From: Ruminiclostridium sp.
Lineage (GTDB): Bacteria; Bacillota; Clostridia; Oscillospirales; Ruminococcaceae
Length of the DNA: 64,000 bases
Direction: 5' to 3'
Assembly (NCBI GenBank): GCA_017942025.1
Contig: JAGAVH010000033.1
Coordinates: 25,614-89,613 of the forward strand
Below, piece by piece: positions 51,485 through 60,878 of this stretch. Under the pieces are notes generated by a model. That model did not search any database and was not told where the DNA came from. It saw only the letters and a program-made list of their open reading frames with translations. Each line of letters starts with the position of its first letter. The stretch's first letter is position 1. The position numbers and the translations under genes were made by a program.

Positions 51485-54100
51485 TTAACCTAACATATCC
51501 TTTAATTCTTCCAGCTTTGCATATGCCTCTCTGGGAGTCATATCGTCAAGGTCAAGAGCCTTTATCTCATTTATAACGTTCTGTCTTCCGATAGCTTCAA
51601 AATCTATCTGAATTTCTTCCTCTTCCTTAGCACGAAGCTCCATTTCACGCTGAATCCTGGGTGCTTTTTCCATACCTGAAAGAAGCTCCTTGGCTCTGTC
51701 TATTACCTTCTGGGGCAGTCCCGCAAGCTTTGCTACCTGAATACCATAGCTTTCGTCTGTGCCGCCCTCGACTATCTTATGAAGGAACTTTATATCATCG
51801 CCGTTGCGCTTTACCTTTACGCTGAAATTGCGGACGCCGCTCTGCTCATTTTCAAGGGAGATAAGCTCGTGATAGTGGGTTGCAAAAAGAGTCTTACAGC
51901 CGATAGCCTTTGAATTTATATGCTCTGCTACTGCCTTTGCAATAGAGATACCGTCAAAGGTGGACGTGCCTCTGCCTATCTCGTCAAGGATAACAAGGCT
52001 CTTTGCGGTGGCATCCTTGAGTATCTCCGCAACCTCAGTCATCTCTACCATAAAGGTGGACTGTCCTGCGCTGAGGTCGTCGCTTGCGCCTACTCTTGTG
52101 AATATCTTGTCCACTACGCCTAATTTTGCATAAGAGGCAGGGACAAAGCAACCTATCTGCGCCATAAGTACAATTACCGCTACCTGACGCATAAAGGTGG
52201 ATTTACCCGACATATTGGGGCCTGTGATAATCATCAGGCGATTCTGTTTTAAATCAAGATAAACGTCATTCGGTGTAAAGAGAACGTCGTTGACCATCTT
52301 TTCAACTACGGGATGTCTGCCGTCCTTTATATCGATTATGCTGTCCTGTGCCATAAAGGGCCTTGTGTAATTATTTTCAATCGAGGTATCGGCAAAGCTG
52401 CAAAGCACATCAAGTGCCGCTACCGCTTCTGCGGTCTGCTGTACCTCATCGAGATGGGCAGTTATAAATTCTCTTATCTCCGCAAATATTTCCGCCTCTA
52501 AGGCTAATATCTTATCGTTTGCACCGAGTATCTCGGTTTCTATCTTTTTAAGCTCGTCGGTTATATATCTCTCACCGTTAGTGAGAGTCTGACGTCTTAC
52601 GTATCTGTCAGGTACAAGGGATACGTTTCCCTTTGATACCTCTATGTAGTAGCCGAAAACTCTGTTGTAGCCCACACGGAGATTCTTTATACCGGTAAGC
52701 TCCTTTTCTCGCTGTTCAATATCGGCAAGCAGTTCTTTACCGCCGCCTGTTATATTACGGAGTCTGTCAAGCTCCTCGTTAAACCCGTCAGCAATATAGC
52801 CGCCGTCCTTTGTAAGCGCAGGAGGATTATCCTTTATTGCACGCAGGACTAAATCTGCTATATCCTGAAGGGGACTTATTTTCTTATTAAGGCTGTTTGT
52901 AAGCTGTGTGCTTATCTGCTCCAGGTCTGTTTTAAGCTGTGGCAGAGCCGCACAGGTCATACCAAGGGCATATACGTCCTTGGGATTTGCACTTTTATAT
53001 ACTATCCTTGTCATAAGTCTTTCAAGGTCGTATATTCTGTCAAGGTCTGATTTTATATCATAAAGCGCTGAAGAATTGTTTATAAGCGCTTCTACCGCAT
53101 CGTGTCTGCGGATTATCTTTGCGGTATCGGTGAGAGGCTGTTCTATGGTCTGTCTTAGCTTTCTGCGTCCCATAGAGGTAGAAGTCTTATCCAGTACCCA
53201 CAAAAGAGAGCCTTTTTTATCCCCGTTACGCATTGTTTCGGTAAGCTCTAAGTTTCTTCTTGCGGTCAGTCCCAGCTCCATATATTCGTTGCCTGAGTGG
53301 ACCGTGAGCTTTACAAATCTCTTTGCGCCGCTTCTCTGGGCACGGTAAAGATAGCGAAGTAAGGCGCATAAGGCACCAAAGGCGTTTTCCTTTGCTGTAA
53401 GCCCTATATCGTCTGCACAGCTACCGCCAAACTGTGTTGTTATTTCGCTTGTATCATCGGTGGAAAATTCATCTGCCGATAAAAGCTCTGCGGAGCATTT
53501 CTTAAATCTGTTCTTTATGAATTTATGTACCTGCTCCAGCTCTAAAAATTCCTCATTGAACAAAAGCTCAACGGGAGTATATCTTGAAAATTCGCTTATA
53601 ATATCGTCGCTTGCCTTTTTGCCCTTTTCTATTTCAAAGGCGTGCACCTCGCCCGTTGAGATATCGGCAAAAACAAGGCCGTAGCCTGTTTTCCCTGCAT
53701 AGATACAGGAGATATAATTGTTTACGCCTTCTTCAAGCATGGAGGCTTCTATAACGGTGCCTGCGCTGACAAGTCGGACAATATCTCTTTCCACAAGTCC
53801 CTTTGATGTCGCCGGGTCTGTGGTCTGCTCACAGATAGCTACCTTATAGCCTTTATCTATGAGTTTTTTAATATAACCCTCGCAGGAATGATGAGGTACG
53901 CCACACATAGGTGTACCTGCCCTTGCCGTAAGGGTAAGCTCTAATTCCTTTGACGCTACAAGAGCATCCTCATAAAACATCTCGTAGAAATCTCCGAGAC
54001 GATAAAAGAGGATGTAATCCTTATAATTCTTTTTGATGTCAACATACTGCTGCATCATAGGAGTCAGCTTTTCTTCCTTTTTTTCTGACAAGTTATTCAT
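51485..54100 (-). CDS. mutS: DNA mismatch repair protein MutS
   Basis: 871 residues, full length. The mismatch-binding domain (about 10-125) begins TPMMQQYVDIKKNYKDYILFYRLGDFYEMFYEDA. The core, clamp and ATPase domains follow, with Walker A GPNMSGKSTFMRQ, DEIGRGTSTFDG and ATHYHEL. The annotated ATG lies only two bases from the GAAAGG site, so initiation may be inefficient or use a nearby codon. It is followed by mutL and miaA. Confidence 0.97.
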   Translation of the reverse strand: MNNLSEKKEEKLTPMMQQYVDIKKNYKDYILFYRLGDFYEMFYEDALVASKELELTLTARAGTPMCGVPHHSCEGYIKKLIDKGYKVAICEQTTDPATSKGLVERDIVRLVSAGTVIEASMLEEGVNNYISCIYAGKTGYGLVFADISTGEVHAFEIEKGKKASDDIISEFSRYTPVELLFNEEFLELEQVHKFIKNRFKKCSAELLSADEFSTDDTSEITTQFGGSCADDIGLTAKENAFGALCALLRYLYRAQRSGAKRFVKLTVHSGNEYMELGLTARRNLELTETMRNGDKKGSLLWVLDKTSTSMGRRKLRQTIEQPLTDTAKIIRRHDAVEALINNSSALYDIKSDLDRIYDLERLMTRIVYKSANPKDVYALGMTCAALPQLKTDLEQISTQLTNSLNKKISPLQDIADLVLRAIKDNPPALTKDGGYIADGFNEELDRLRNITGGGKELLADIEQREKELTGIKNLRVGYNRVFGYYIEVSKGNVSLVPDRYVRRQTLTNGERYITDELKKIETEILGANDKILALEAEIFAEIREFITAHLDEVQQTAEAVAALDVLCSFADTSIENNYTRPFMAQDSIIDIKDGRHPVVEKMVNDVLFTPNDVYLDLKQNRLMIITGPNMSGKSTFMRQVAVIVLMAQIGCFVPASYAKLGVVDKIFTRVGASDDLSAGQSTFMVEMTEVAEILKDATAKSLVILDEIGRGTSTFDGISIAKAVAEHINSKAIGCKTLFATHYHELISLENEQSGVRNFSVKVKRNGDDIKFLHKIVEGGTDESYGIQVAKLAGLPQKVIDRAKELLSGMEKAPRIQREMELRAKEEEEIQIDFEAIGRQNVINEIKALDLDDMTPREAYAKLEELKDMLG

Positions 54101-54157
54101 TCCTTTCGGGGTAAATATGATTTATGCGTTATGAGTTTAAATTTTAAAGCCGGAATT

Positions 54158-54225
54158 ACTCGTTTCCTGAAACGAGCACCAAGCCCGTAGCAGATTTTTG
54201 CAAAACTAAAAGTTTTGCAAAAATC
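54158..54225 (-). other. Two hairpins between the ylbF-like gene and mutS
   Basis: GATTTTTGCAAAACT, AAA, and its exact complement form a 15-bp stem at 54193-54225 that overlaps the ylbF stop codon. A CTCGTTT/AAACGAG hairpin follows at about 54158-54176. Neither has a T-run; they may be processing or stability elements inside the operon. Confidence 0.5.
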
Positions 54226-54631
54226 AATGGCAACCTCCGCAGGTAGCGCAGGAGCCTGTGCAAGAACTTATTTCGCAGGTATCGGGGTCTTCGCCGTCGC
54301 AGCACATACCGATAATGGCATTGATGTCGTTAACAAGCTTGTCCATGCCCTGCTTTGCCATTGTGAAATCTGCCATATGCTCATTCTGCATAATGAGAGT
54401 GTAGAGTCTCTGCATTTCCTTGTTTGCTTCTTCAATCTTTGCTTCGTCCTTTTCGTCAGCACCCTTGCTCATTTCAAGACCTAACTGCTGTCTCTTGAGG
54501 TTGAATTCGCCGATAAGGTTCTGAAGCTCCTCGTCGTTGTCATTTGCAAGCTTTGCCGCATTGTATGCGATATAACGCTCGTCTGCCTGAATTGCCTTGC
54601 CAAGTTCTCTTGCTGCTGTAATTGCGTCCAT
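54224..54631 (-). CDS. YlbF/YmcA-family protein with Cys-rich tail
   Basis: 135 residues. The helical YlbF-type body is at about 1-105 (AARELGKAIQADERYIAYNAAKLANDNDEELQNLIGEFN-like pattern). The final part (about 110-135) contains seven Cys and ends in His: CCDGEDPDTCEISSC, TGSC, ATCGGCH. In B. subtilis the YlbF-YmcA-YaaT complex guides RNase Y and carries Fe-S clusters; the tail here could bind a cluster or metal within one subunit. It lies between miaB and mutS in one operon. Confidence 0.85.
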   Translation of the reverse strand: MDAITAARELGKAIQADERYIAYNAAKLANDNDEELQNLIGEFNLKRQQLGLEMSKGADEKDEAKIEEANKEMQRLYTLIMQNEHMADFTMAKQGMDKLVNDINAIIGMCCDGEDPDTCEISSCTGSCATCGGCH

Positions 54632-54670
54632 TTTTCTGTTCTCCTTTAAAAATTAAATTTTAATTTATAA

Positions 54671-56080
54671 TCAATCGGTATCTCCGACTAATTCTCCTAC
54701 TACTGCCCAGGGGCAGGATTTTGTGATTTTTACGTTGACGTACTGTCCAATCATATCCATAGTGCCGTTGAAATCGACTATAACGCCATGCCTTGAATGT
54801 CCCGTCATAAGTCCGTCTGCGGTTCTGCCAATTCCCTCGCAAAGCACTCTTACCGTCTTGCCGATAAAGCGCTCATACGCCTTTTCGCCTATGGCGTTCT
54901 GCACTTCAAGAAGCTCCCTGAACCATACACCCTTTTCTTCGTCCGTCACGGGATCGGGCATTGCCGCCGCCTTTGTACCCTCTCTCCTGCTGTAGATAAA
55001 GGTATATGCGCTGTCGTACTGAACGGTTTTCATAAGCTCTACCGTTTCTTTGAAATCCTCATAGGTTTCACCGGGGAAGCCTACTATGATATCGGTAGTA
55101 AGCGCCACATCGGGTATGCGCTTTTTAGCATACTCGACAAGCTTTAAATAACGCTCTCTGTTATAGTGTCTGTTCATTTCCTTTAAAATCCTGTCGCTAC
55201 CTGACTGGACAGGCAGATGCAGATGATAGGAAATATGCCTGCTGTCTGCTATCGTGTCTATAAGCTCCTCTGTGCAGTCCTTCGGATGAGAGGTCATAAA
55301 GCTTATCTTGAAATCGCCCTCTATACTGTCAAGCCTTCTTAAAAGCTCGGAAAAGCTGACGCCGTATTCCTTGCCGTAGGAGTTTACGTTCTGTCCTAAA
55401 AGCAGAATCTCCTTGTAGTTATCCTTTACAAGTCCCTCTACCTCTGCGAATACGTCCTCAGGCTTTCTGGAACGTTCTCTGCCTCGCACAAAGGGAACGA
55501 TACAATAGGTGCAGAAATTGTTACAGCCGTACATTATGGGTACGCTTGCCTTTACCTTGCTTTCGCGGATAACGGGAAGTCCCTCGGCAATAACACCGTC
55601 ACATTCAGGAATTGAAAGAGTTCTTTTTCTGTCTGCAAGCTTTTCATAAATCATCTGGGGCAGATTGTGCATTACGTGAGTACCGAAGATGATATCCACC
55701 TGGGGAAAGGACTTCCTCATTTTTGCCGCAATATGCTCCTGCTGTACCATACAGCCGCCTACCGCTATTATGAGATTTCTGTTGTTTTCTTTAAGCTTTT
55801 TTAAAGCACCCACATTGCCGAACACCCTATCCTCGGCATTCTCTCTCACTGCACAGGTATTGAAAAGAATAAGATCGGCATTCTCGGTTTCTCTTGTAAA
55901 GCCGTAGCCCATAAGAGCCAGCATTCCCTTTATCTTTTCGCCGTCGCTGACGTTCTGCTGACAGCCGAAGCTGTGAACGTGCGCCAGGGGTATTTCGGAA
56001 AGCTTACTGTTTATTTCTTTAACTTTTGCTATATATTCACGCTGGAGCATAAGCTCCTTTTCGGAAACCTCTGTTATCAT
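54671..56080 (-). CDS. miaB: tRNA-2-methylthio-N6-dimethylallyladenosine synthase
   Basis: 469 residues. The N-terminal UPF0004 domain has the three auxiliary-cluster Cys (SFGCQQN, NTCAVRE, GGCMVQQ); the radical SAM motif is CNNFCTYCIVPFVRG; a C-terminal TRAM domain follows. It methylthiolates the i6A37 made by MiaA. AAGGCGG precedes the ATG. The gene starts an operon that continues to hfq and perhaps beyond. Confidence 0.97.
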   Translation of the reverse strand: MITEVSEKELMLQREYIAKVKEINSKLSEIPLAHVHSFGCQQNVSDGEKIKGMLALMGYGFTRETENADLILFNTCAVRENAEDRVFGNVGALKKLKENNRNLIIAVGGCMVQQEHIAAKMRKSFPQVDIIFGTHVMHNLPQMIYEKLADRKRTLSIPECDGVIAEGLPVIRESKVKASVPIMYGCNNFCTYCIVPFVRGRERSRKPEDVFAEVEGLVKDNYKEILLLGQNVNSYGKEYGVSFSELLRRLDSIEGDFKISFMTSHPKDCTEELIDTIADSRHISYHLHLPVQSGSDRILKEMNRHYNRERYLKLVEYAKKRIPDVALTTDIIVGFPGETYEDFKETVELMKTVQYDSAYTFIYSRREGTKAAAMPDPVTDEEKGVWFRELLEVQNAIGEKAYERFIGKTVRVLCEGIGRTADGLMTGHSRHGVIVDFNGTMDMIGQYVNVKITKSCPWAVVGELVGDTD

Positions 56081-56128
56081 TTTAATCCGCCTTCTGTAAT
56101 TTAATCAGGGCATAGCATACCAAGATAT

Positions 56129-56157
56129 ATTTTAGCACATTTTAATGATTTTAGCAA
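56129..56157 (-). promoter_or_regulatory. Promoter of the miaB-ylbF-mutS-mutL operon
   Basis: TTGCTA (56157-56152), 17 bases, TAAAAT (56134-56129) on the minus strand. Confidence 0.6.
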
Positions 56158-56175
56158 GGGCTTTGGCATAAAAAA

Positions 56176-56202
56176 TCCCGTAAGCATATTATACCTACGG
56201 GA
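56176..56202 (-). terminator. Terminator of spoIIE
   Basis: TCCCGTA and TACGGGA with a 13-base loop, then TTTTTTATG on the minus strand, just after the spoIIE stop. Confidence 0.8.
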
Positions 56203-56207
56203 CAGAC

Positions 56208-58490
56208 TTATTTACACAATCTCATTGCTATTACAGATATATCGTCGTTTGTTTTATTTCCGCTGTGGAACTTTGCGGTCTGTGCCACATTCCGGGCAAA
56301 TTCTTTAAGCTCGATATCAGTTTTTGTCATTTCTCTGAACAGCCAGGCTTCGTTCAGCTCGGCGCCGTCGCTTGTCATTATTATCATATCCTTTGACGAC
56401 AAGGTAAAGCTGTGCTTTTCGTAGCATGGTACATCTTCAACACCAACGGGAAGTCCACTGCCCGAAAGATGCTTGTATTCTCTTCCGTATTTTATGTAGG
56501 TATCGGCACTGCCTGCCTTGTAGATAGTCACCCTGCCGCTGTACAGATCCACCTTGCAAAGCTCTAAGGTAGCAAAGCTCTCGTCTGAGCTTTTAAGCAT
56601 AACAGAGGCGTTGACTATTTCTATCGCCGATTCCTCGCCCGTACCCGCTGATAATAATTTTATCAGCATATCACAGACAAAGGCGGAATCTATTCTTGCT
56701 CTTGCTCCGGTTCCCATACCGTCGGATAATACTATATAGGCGTTGCCCTTGTTATCTATAAAGCTATCGTAATAGTCACCGCAGGGCGCATTTTCATTCT
56801 TGCTTATCTGGTATATTTCCACATCCAGATAATAGGTAGTCTTTGTAAACATACTGAGCTTGTAGCTATCCCCCACTCTTGCAACAACCGGCAGGTCAAA
56901 GCTCTTGTGAAAAGCCAGAGTCATTGCACCTGCCATATCCTGTTTTGATGTCCCGAACGCCTTGTCCGAATAGGCTTCGAGATACATTCTTCCGTTTTCT
57001 CCGACAGTCACGTTAACCGCCCTTGTGTCGTCACAGCCGAGTCCTCTGAGAGTTCCCTTTGCAATACGGTTATATTCGCTTTTTATATCACCGTCCTCCT
57101 TGGTTTCTTCGGCAAGGCTGGATAACAGCTTTTCAGTAGCGGAAAGCTGTGCCGTCAGGACGCCCCTCATCTGTGATATTCTTCGTCTGCCCGACAGTTC
57201 CGACACAAACGAGCGATAAAGTCTTGTCATTTCCTCGCAAAGCTCACTCTTTCTGGTGCATCTGTCGCTTATGGGAGGACCGAACATGGTTTCGTCTATG
57301 CTCTCGTTGCTTCTGAGCCTTCTGAGAAGTGCCGAAAACTGCTTTATACTGTCATTATACTCATTGCCCCAGCATTGCATATTATATCTGCATTTGCGGC
57401 AAAGCTCATCGCAGGCGGAATTATACACAAAGCTTATATCCCTTTTGCTGTCCTCTTCAAGCTTTTGTGCAGTCATATCTATCGTTCTTCTGACTTCGTT
57501 TATTGCGTTTTTAGCAAACAGCAGACGATGACCGAAAAGCTCCTTGATATTATTATCTCTGTAGCTTTTGCGATGGATATTTTCGCCGTTTATAAGATAT
57601 TTTTCAGGTACCGCCATAAAAAGAGCGCACCCCATAAAAATATTTGCACACAGTCCGATGTTGTCGTTATCCATAACAAACAGCACCGTACATAAAACAG
57701 AGGTCAGTATAAATACCGACACAGCATTTATCTTTCTGCCGTCCTTTACAAGTCCCGTAACAGCCGCCGCTACAGAAAGCACCGCCGCCAGATGCGGATA
57801 TGTACCTGCTCCTAAAAATAAGCCTATTGCCGTAATACTGCCTGCTATTGCTCCTGCTCCGCTTCCGTATCTGAGCGACACAAAACAGGAAAGTGCCACT
57901 GAAACAATTATTCCAAGACTGAACACCCCAAAAGAGTAAACAGACAATATACTTATAGCAATAACTCCGCCGGTCATTACAGAAAGCAGCCCCACAGGAT
58001 TGTTTTTTATAGTTACCTCTGTGAGCTCTTTTGCCTTGCTCAGCTTCTTCAGGTGCATAAATACGGGTGTTGCTCCGCCTGACAGTACAGCAAGCGCAAA
58101 ACAGCTCATAAGCTCACTGACGCCTGAGGAGGTTACAGCATTTGCAGTGAACACAGAGGCGGCACAGGTTATCGCCATTATTATGCTTTCGGCTCTGCCG
58201 TTTTCCTTTTTCATCATCAGTCTGACAGCCATTACCGACAAAAGCGAGGAGCATATTATTACTGCGTTGCCATAGTCGCCCGTTAAAAAAAATCCTGCCA
58301 CGCTCCCCACAAATGCCGATACCGAATGTATCCCCGTAAGTGTTGCCACAAAGGCCGCAGAAAAGGGCGACGGTCTGCCCAGTATCTTACTCATGGAAAT
58401 TATAACTGCCACCAATATAACGATAATATTTGTCACCGCCAGATATGTACTGACAGTCAGCTTTCTTTTTTTCACTGTTCCTCTTTGCAT
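56208..58490 (-). CDS. spoIIE: Stage II sporulation protein E (PP2C phosphatase)
   Basis: 760 residues from the ATG at 58490 with GGGAGG upstream. About ten membrane helices (about 20-300) are followed by a central region with a Cys cluster (CDELCRKCRYNMQCWGNEY) and a C-terminal PP2C domain (about 555-757: SDGMGTGARARIDSAF; IIMTSDGAE; NDDISVIAMRL). SpoIIE dephosphorylates SpoIIAA to activate sigma-F in the forespore. Its presence argues for a sporulation programme. It has its own promoter with a Spo0A-box match. Confidence 0.95.
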   Translation of the reverse strand: MQRGTVKKRKLTVSTYLAVTNIIVILVAVIISMSKILGRPSPFSAAFVATLTGIHSVSAFVGSVAGFFLTGDYGNAVIICSSLLSVMAVRLMMKKENGRAESIIMAITCAASVFTANAVTSSGVSELMSCFALAVLSGGATPVFMHLKKLSKAKELTEVTIKNNPVGLLSVMTGGVIAISILSVYSFGVFSLGIIVSVALSCFVSLRYGSGAGAIAGSITAIGLFLGAGTYPHLAAVLSVAAAVTGLVKDGRKINAVSVFILTSVLCTVLFVMDNDNIGLCANIFMGCALFMAVPEKYLINGENIHRKSYRDNNIKELFGHRLLFAKNAINEVRRTIDMTAQKLEEDSKRDISFVYNSACDELCRKCRYNMQCWGNEYNDSIKQFSALLRRLRSNESIDETMFGPPISDRCTRKSELCEEMTRLYRSFVSELSGRRRISQMRGVLTAQLSATEKLLSSLAEETKEDGDIKSEYNRIAKGTLRGLGCDDTRAVNVTVGENGRMYLEAYSDKAFGTSKQDMAGAMTLAFHKSFDLPVVARVGDSYKLSMFTKTTYYLDVEIYQISKNENAPCGDYYDSFIDNKGNAYIVLSDGMGTGARARIDSAFVCDMLIKLLSAGTGEESAIEIVNASVMLKSSDESFATLELCKVDLYSGRVTIYKAGSADTYIKYGREYKHLSGSGLPVGVEDVPCYEKHSFTLSSKDMIIMTSDGAELNEAWLFREMTKTDIELKEFARNVAQTAKFHSGNKTNDDISVIAMRLCK

Positions 58491-58514
58491 TTTAAACCTC
58501 CCGTAAAAACTAAA

Positions 58515-58547
58515 AAGACGCAAACAAAACTATGTCGTTTACGTCTT
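58515..58547 (-). terminator. Terminator of the radA-rsmA run, overlapping the spoIIE start site
   Basis: AAGACGTAAAC and GTTTGCGTCTT (one mismatch), then TTTTTAGTTTTT on the minus strand. The 5' arm touches the spoIIE -10 box. Confidence 0.75.
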
Positions 58548-58581
58548 ATTTTACACTATTTACGGTGGGGATTTTGTCAAA
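58548..58581 (-). promoter_or_regulatory. spoIIE promoter with 21-base spacer and Spo0A box
   Basis: TTGACA (58580-58575) and TAAAAT (58553-58548) are 21 bases apart on the minus strand. The plus strand at 58573-58581 reads TTTGTCAAA, a perfect match to the Spo0A box TTTGTCRAA, over the -35 region. Spo0A-dependent sigma-A promoters of spoIIE and spoIIG in Bacillus have just such long spacers. Confidence 0.7.
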
Positions 58582-58611
58582 GAAAGGGGATAATATCCCT
58601 GCTTTTCGCCA

Positions 58612-59472
58612 CTATCCTTTAAGCTTTTCTATTATGCGATAAAGTGTTACAAAATCATCCATAGAAAGCTCCTCGGCTCTTGCTGAGGGCTTCAACCCTG
58701 ACTGCTCCATAAGAGCGGAAAGCTCTGCCTTTGGCACCTTGAAAAACGAGGATACGGGGTTTATAAGCTGTTTCCTTCTCTGGGAAAAGCTCTGCTTTAT
58801 AACATCAAAGAAAAGCTTTTCGTTGTCCGCTTTGTAGGGTGGCTCTTCGTATAGCTTTATGCTTATTACCGCGCTGTCCACATTTGGAGCAGGCATAAAC
58901 GAACCACGATTTACCCTGAACAGCTTTTCAGGCTTTGCATAATAATTTACCGCCGCCGTTATCGCTCCGCATTCACGGCTTCCTACCTTTGCACATATTC
59001 TGTCTGCCGCCTCAAGCTGTACCATAACTGTTACAGCCTTTATGGGTAGCTTTTCTTCAAGCAGCTTCATAATAACGGGAGAGGTTATATAATAGGGAAG
59101 ATTTGCGCAGACTATAACCTCCATATCACCGAATTTTTCTTTTATCAGAGTGTTCAGATCGGTTTCCAGCACATCCGCAAAAACGACCTCTACATTGTCA
59201 TAATCAGCAAGGGTTTCTTCTAGGATAGGCTTTAAAGAGGTGTCTATTTCTACCGCCACTACCTTTTTACATCTTTCGGCAAGCTCTCTTGTAAGCACGC
59301 CTATACCCGTACCTATTTCGATTGCACCGACTTCCTTTCCTGCGCCACCCATTTCAGCTATTTTAGGACATACGGAAGGGTTTATCAGAAAGTTCTGTCC
59401 TAAAGATTTCGTAAAGGAAAAGCCGTGCTTTTCAAAAAGTTCTTTTATCGTTCCTATATCAGTCAGTTTCAT
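58612..59472 (-). CDS. rsmA: 16S rRNA (adenine1518-N6/adenine1519-N6)-dimethyltransferase
   Basis: 286 residues. SAM motif I is AIEIGTGIGVLTRELAE, and motif IV is ANLPYYITSPVIM. KSLGQNFLINPSVCPKIAE is the usual N-terminus. It dimethylates two adjacent adenosines in helix 45 of 16S rRNA. AAAGGAAT precedes the ATG, three bases after the radA stop. Confidence 0.97.
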   Translation of the reverse strand: MKLTDIGTIKELFEKHGFSFTKSLGQNFLINPSVCPKIAEMGGAGKEVGAIEIGTGIGVLTRELAERCKKVVAVEIDTSLKPILEETLADYDNVEVVFADVLETDLNTLIKEKFGDMEVIVCANLPYYITSPVIMKLLEEKLPIKAVTVMVQLEAADRICAKVGSRECGAITAAVNYYAKPEKLFRVNRGSFMPAPNVDSAVISIKLYEEPPYKADNEKLFFDVIKQSFSQRRKQLINPVSSFFKVPKAELSALMEQSGLKPSARAEELSMDDFVTLYRIIEKLKG

Positions 59473-59475
59473 TTA

Positions 59476-60864
59476 TTATTCCTTTTTTTCTTCTGTTTTT
59501 GAAATAGCTTCTATAACGCTGAAGGCCTGCTTTATATTTGCCGCTCCATAGATGCTTATACCGTAGTTTTCGCTTTTATCAAGGTCCTTTAATGAGGATT
59601 TTGGCACTATACATTTTTCAAAGCCCATTCTTGCCGCTTCTCTTACTCTTTTCCTTATATGGGATACGGCTCTTATCTCGCCGCCGAGTCCCACCTCGCC
59701 GAATACAGCCACATCGTCGCCGATATCCTTATCAAGCAGTCCCGAATAAAGTGCAAGCGCTATCGCAAGGTCGCTTGCAGGCTCGTCAATCTTCAGTCCG
59801 CCGATTATATTTATATAGACATCATATGCTCCGAACATAAGGCCTGCTCTTTTTTCCAGCACCGCTAAAAGCACGCAGAGTCTGTTATAGTCAAAGCCTG
59901 CAGAAACTCTTCTTGGTGCAGAAAAACCTGTTTTGCTGACCAGAGCCTGCACCTCTGCCAGTATAGGGCGACTGCCCTCCATGGTGCAGAGAACAGTAAT
60001 ACCGCTGACTCCTGCCGGTCTGCCTGATAAAAGCATGGCGGAGGGGTTTTCCACTTCAAAAAGTCCCTTGTCACGCATCTCAAATACGCCTATTTCGTTG
60101 GTTGAGCCAAAGCGGTTTTTTACTGCTCTTAAAATGCGGTAGCTTAACTGCTTGTCACCCTCAAAATAAAGCACGGTATCCACAATATGCTCCAGCACCT
60201 TGGGACCTGCAATGCCGCCGTCCTTATTGACGTGGCCTACTAAAAATACTGATATATCAAGGCTTTTTGCCATCTGCATATAGGCGTTTGTGCATTCACG
60301 CACCTGAACAAGACTACCCGGTACAGACTGTATCTCTGCCATCTGCATAGTCTGTATGGAGTCAATTATAACTACATCAGGCTTTTCCTCCTTGACGCCT
60401 GCGATTATAGTATCGCAGTCGGTGCAGGATGAAATATACAGTCCGTCAGCCGAAACACCCAGTCTGTCAGCACGGAGCTTTATCTGTCTTTCGCTTTCCT
60501 CGCCTGAAATGTAGAGTACCTTTTTATCCCTTGCAAGGCTGGTACATATCTGCAGTAAAAGGGTGGATTTACCTATACCGGGGTCACCGCTGAGCAGTAC
60601 TAAAGAGCCTTTTACAAGACCGCCTCCCAGTACTCTGTCCAGCTCGCCCATACCTGTGGGGTATCTCGTTTCGTCCCTATAGCTCACGGAATTTATGCTG
60701 TTAAGCTTCAGGCTTCCTGCCTTTACCGGGGTATTGCCGCTTTGCTTTACAACTATCTCTTCTTCAAGGGAGTTCCACGCTCCGCAGGCGTTACAGCGTC
60801 CTGCCCATTTCGGGTACTGCTGTCCGCATTCGTTACAGATATATACAGTTTTAGCCTTTGCCAT
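59476..60864 (-). CDS. radA: DNA repair protein RadA
   Basis: 462 residues. It has a zinc finger (CNECGQQYPKWAGRCNACG), a RecA-like ATPase with Walker A GDPGIGKSTLL, the RadA motif KNRFGSTNEIGVF, and a C-terminal Lon-protease-like domain (VFGEVGLGGEIRAVSHIRKR). It drives branch migration in recombination. AAAGGACTG precedes the ATG; it is 14 bases after the amidase gene. Confidence 0.97.
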   Translation of the reverse strand: MAKAKTVYICNECGQQYPKWAGRCNACGAWNSLEEEIVVKQSGNTPVKAGSLKLNSINSVSYRDETRYPTGMGELDRVLGGGLVKGSLVLLSGDPGIGKSTLLLQICTSLARDKKVLYISGEESERQIKLRADRLGVSADGLYISSCTDCDTIIAGVKEEKPDVVIIDSIQTMQMAEIQSVPGSLVQVRECTNAYMQMAKSLDISVFLVGHVNKDGGIAGPKVLEHIVDTVLYFEGDKQLSYRILRAVKNRFGSTNEIGVFEMRDKGLFEVENPSAMLLSGRPAGVSGITVLCTMEGSRPILAEVQALVSKTGFSAPRRVSAGFDYNRLCVLLAVLEKRAGLMFGAYDVYINIIGGLKIDEPASDLAIALALYSGLLDKDIGDDVAVFGEVGLGGEIRAVSHIRKRVREAARMGFEKCIVPKSSLKDLDKSENYGISIYGAANIKQAFSVIEAISKTEEKKE

Positions 60865-60878
60865 TTTTATCAGTCCTT

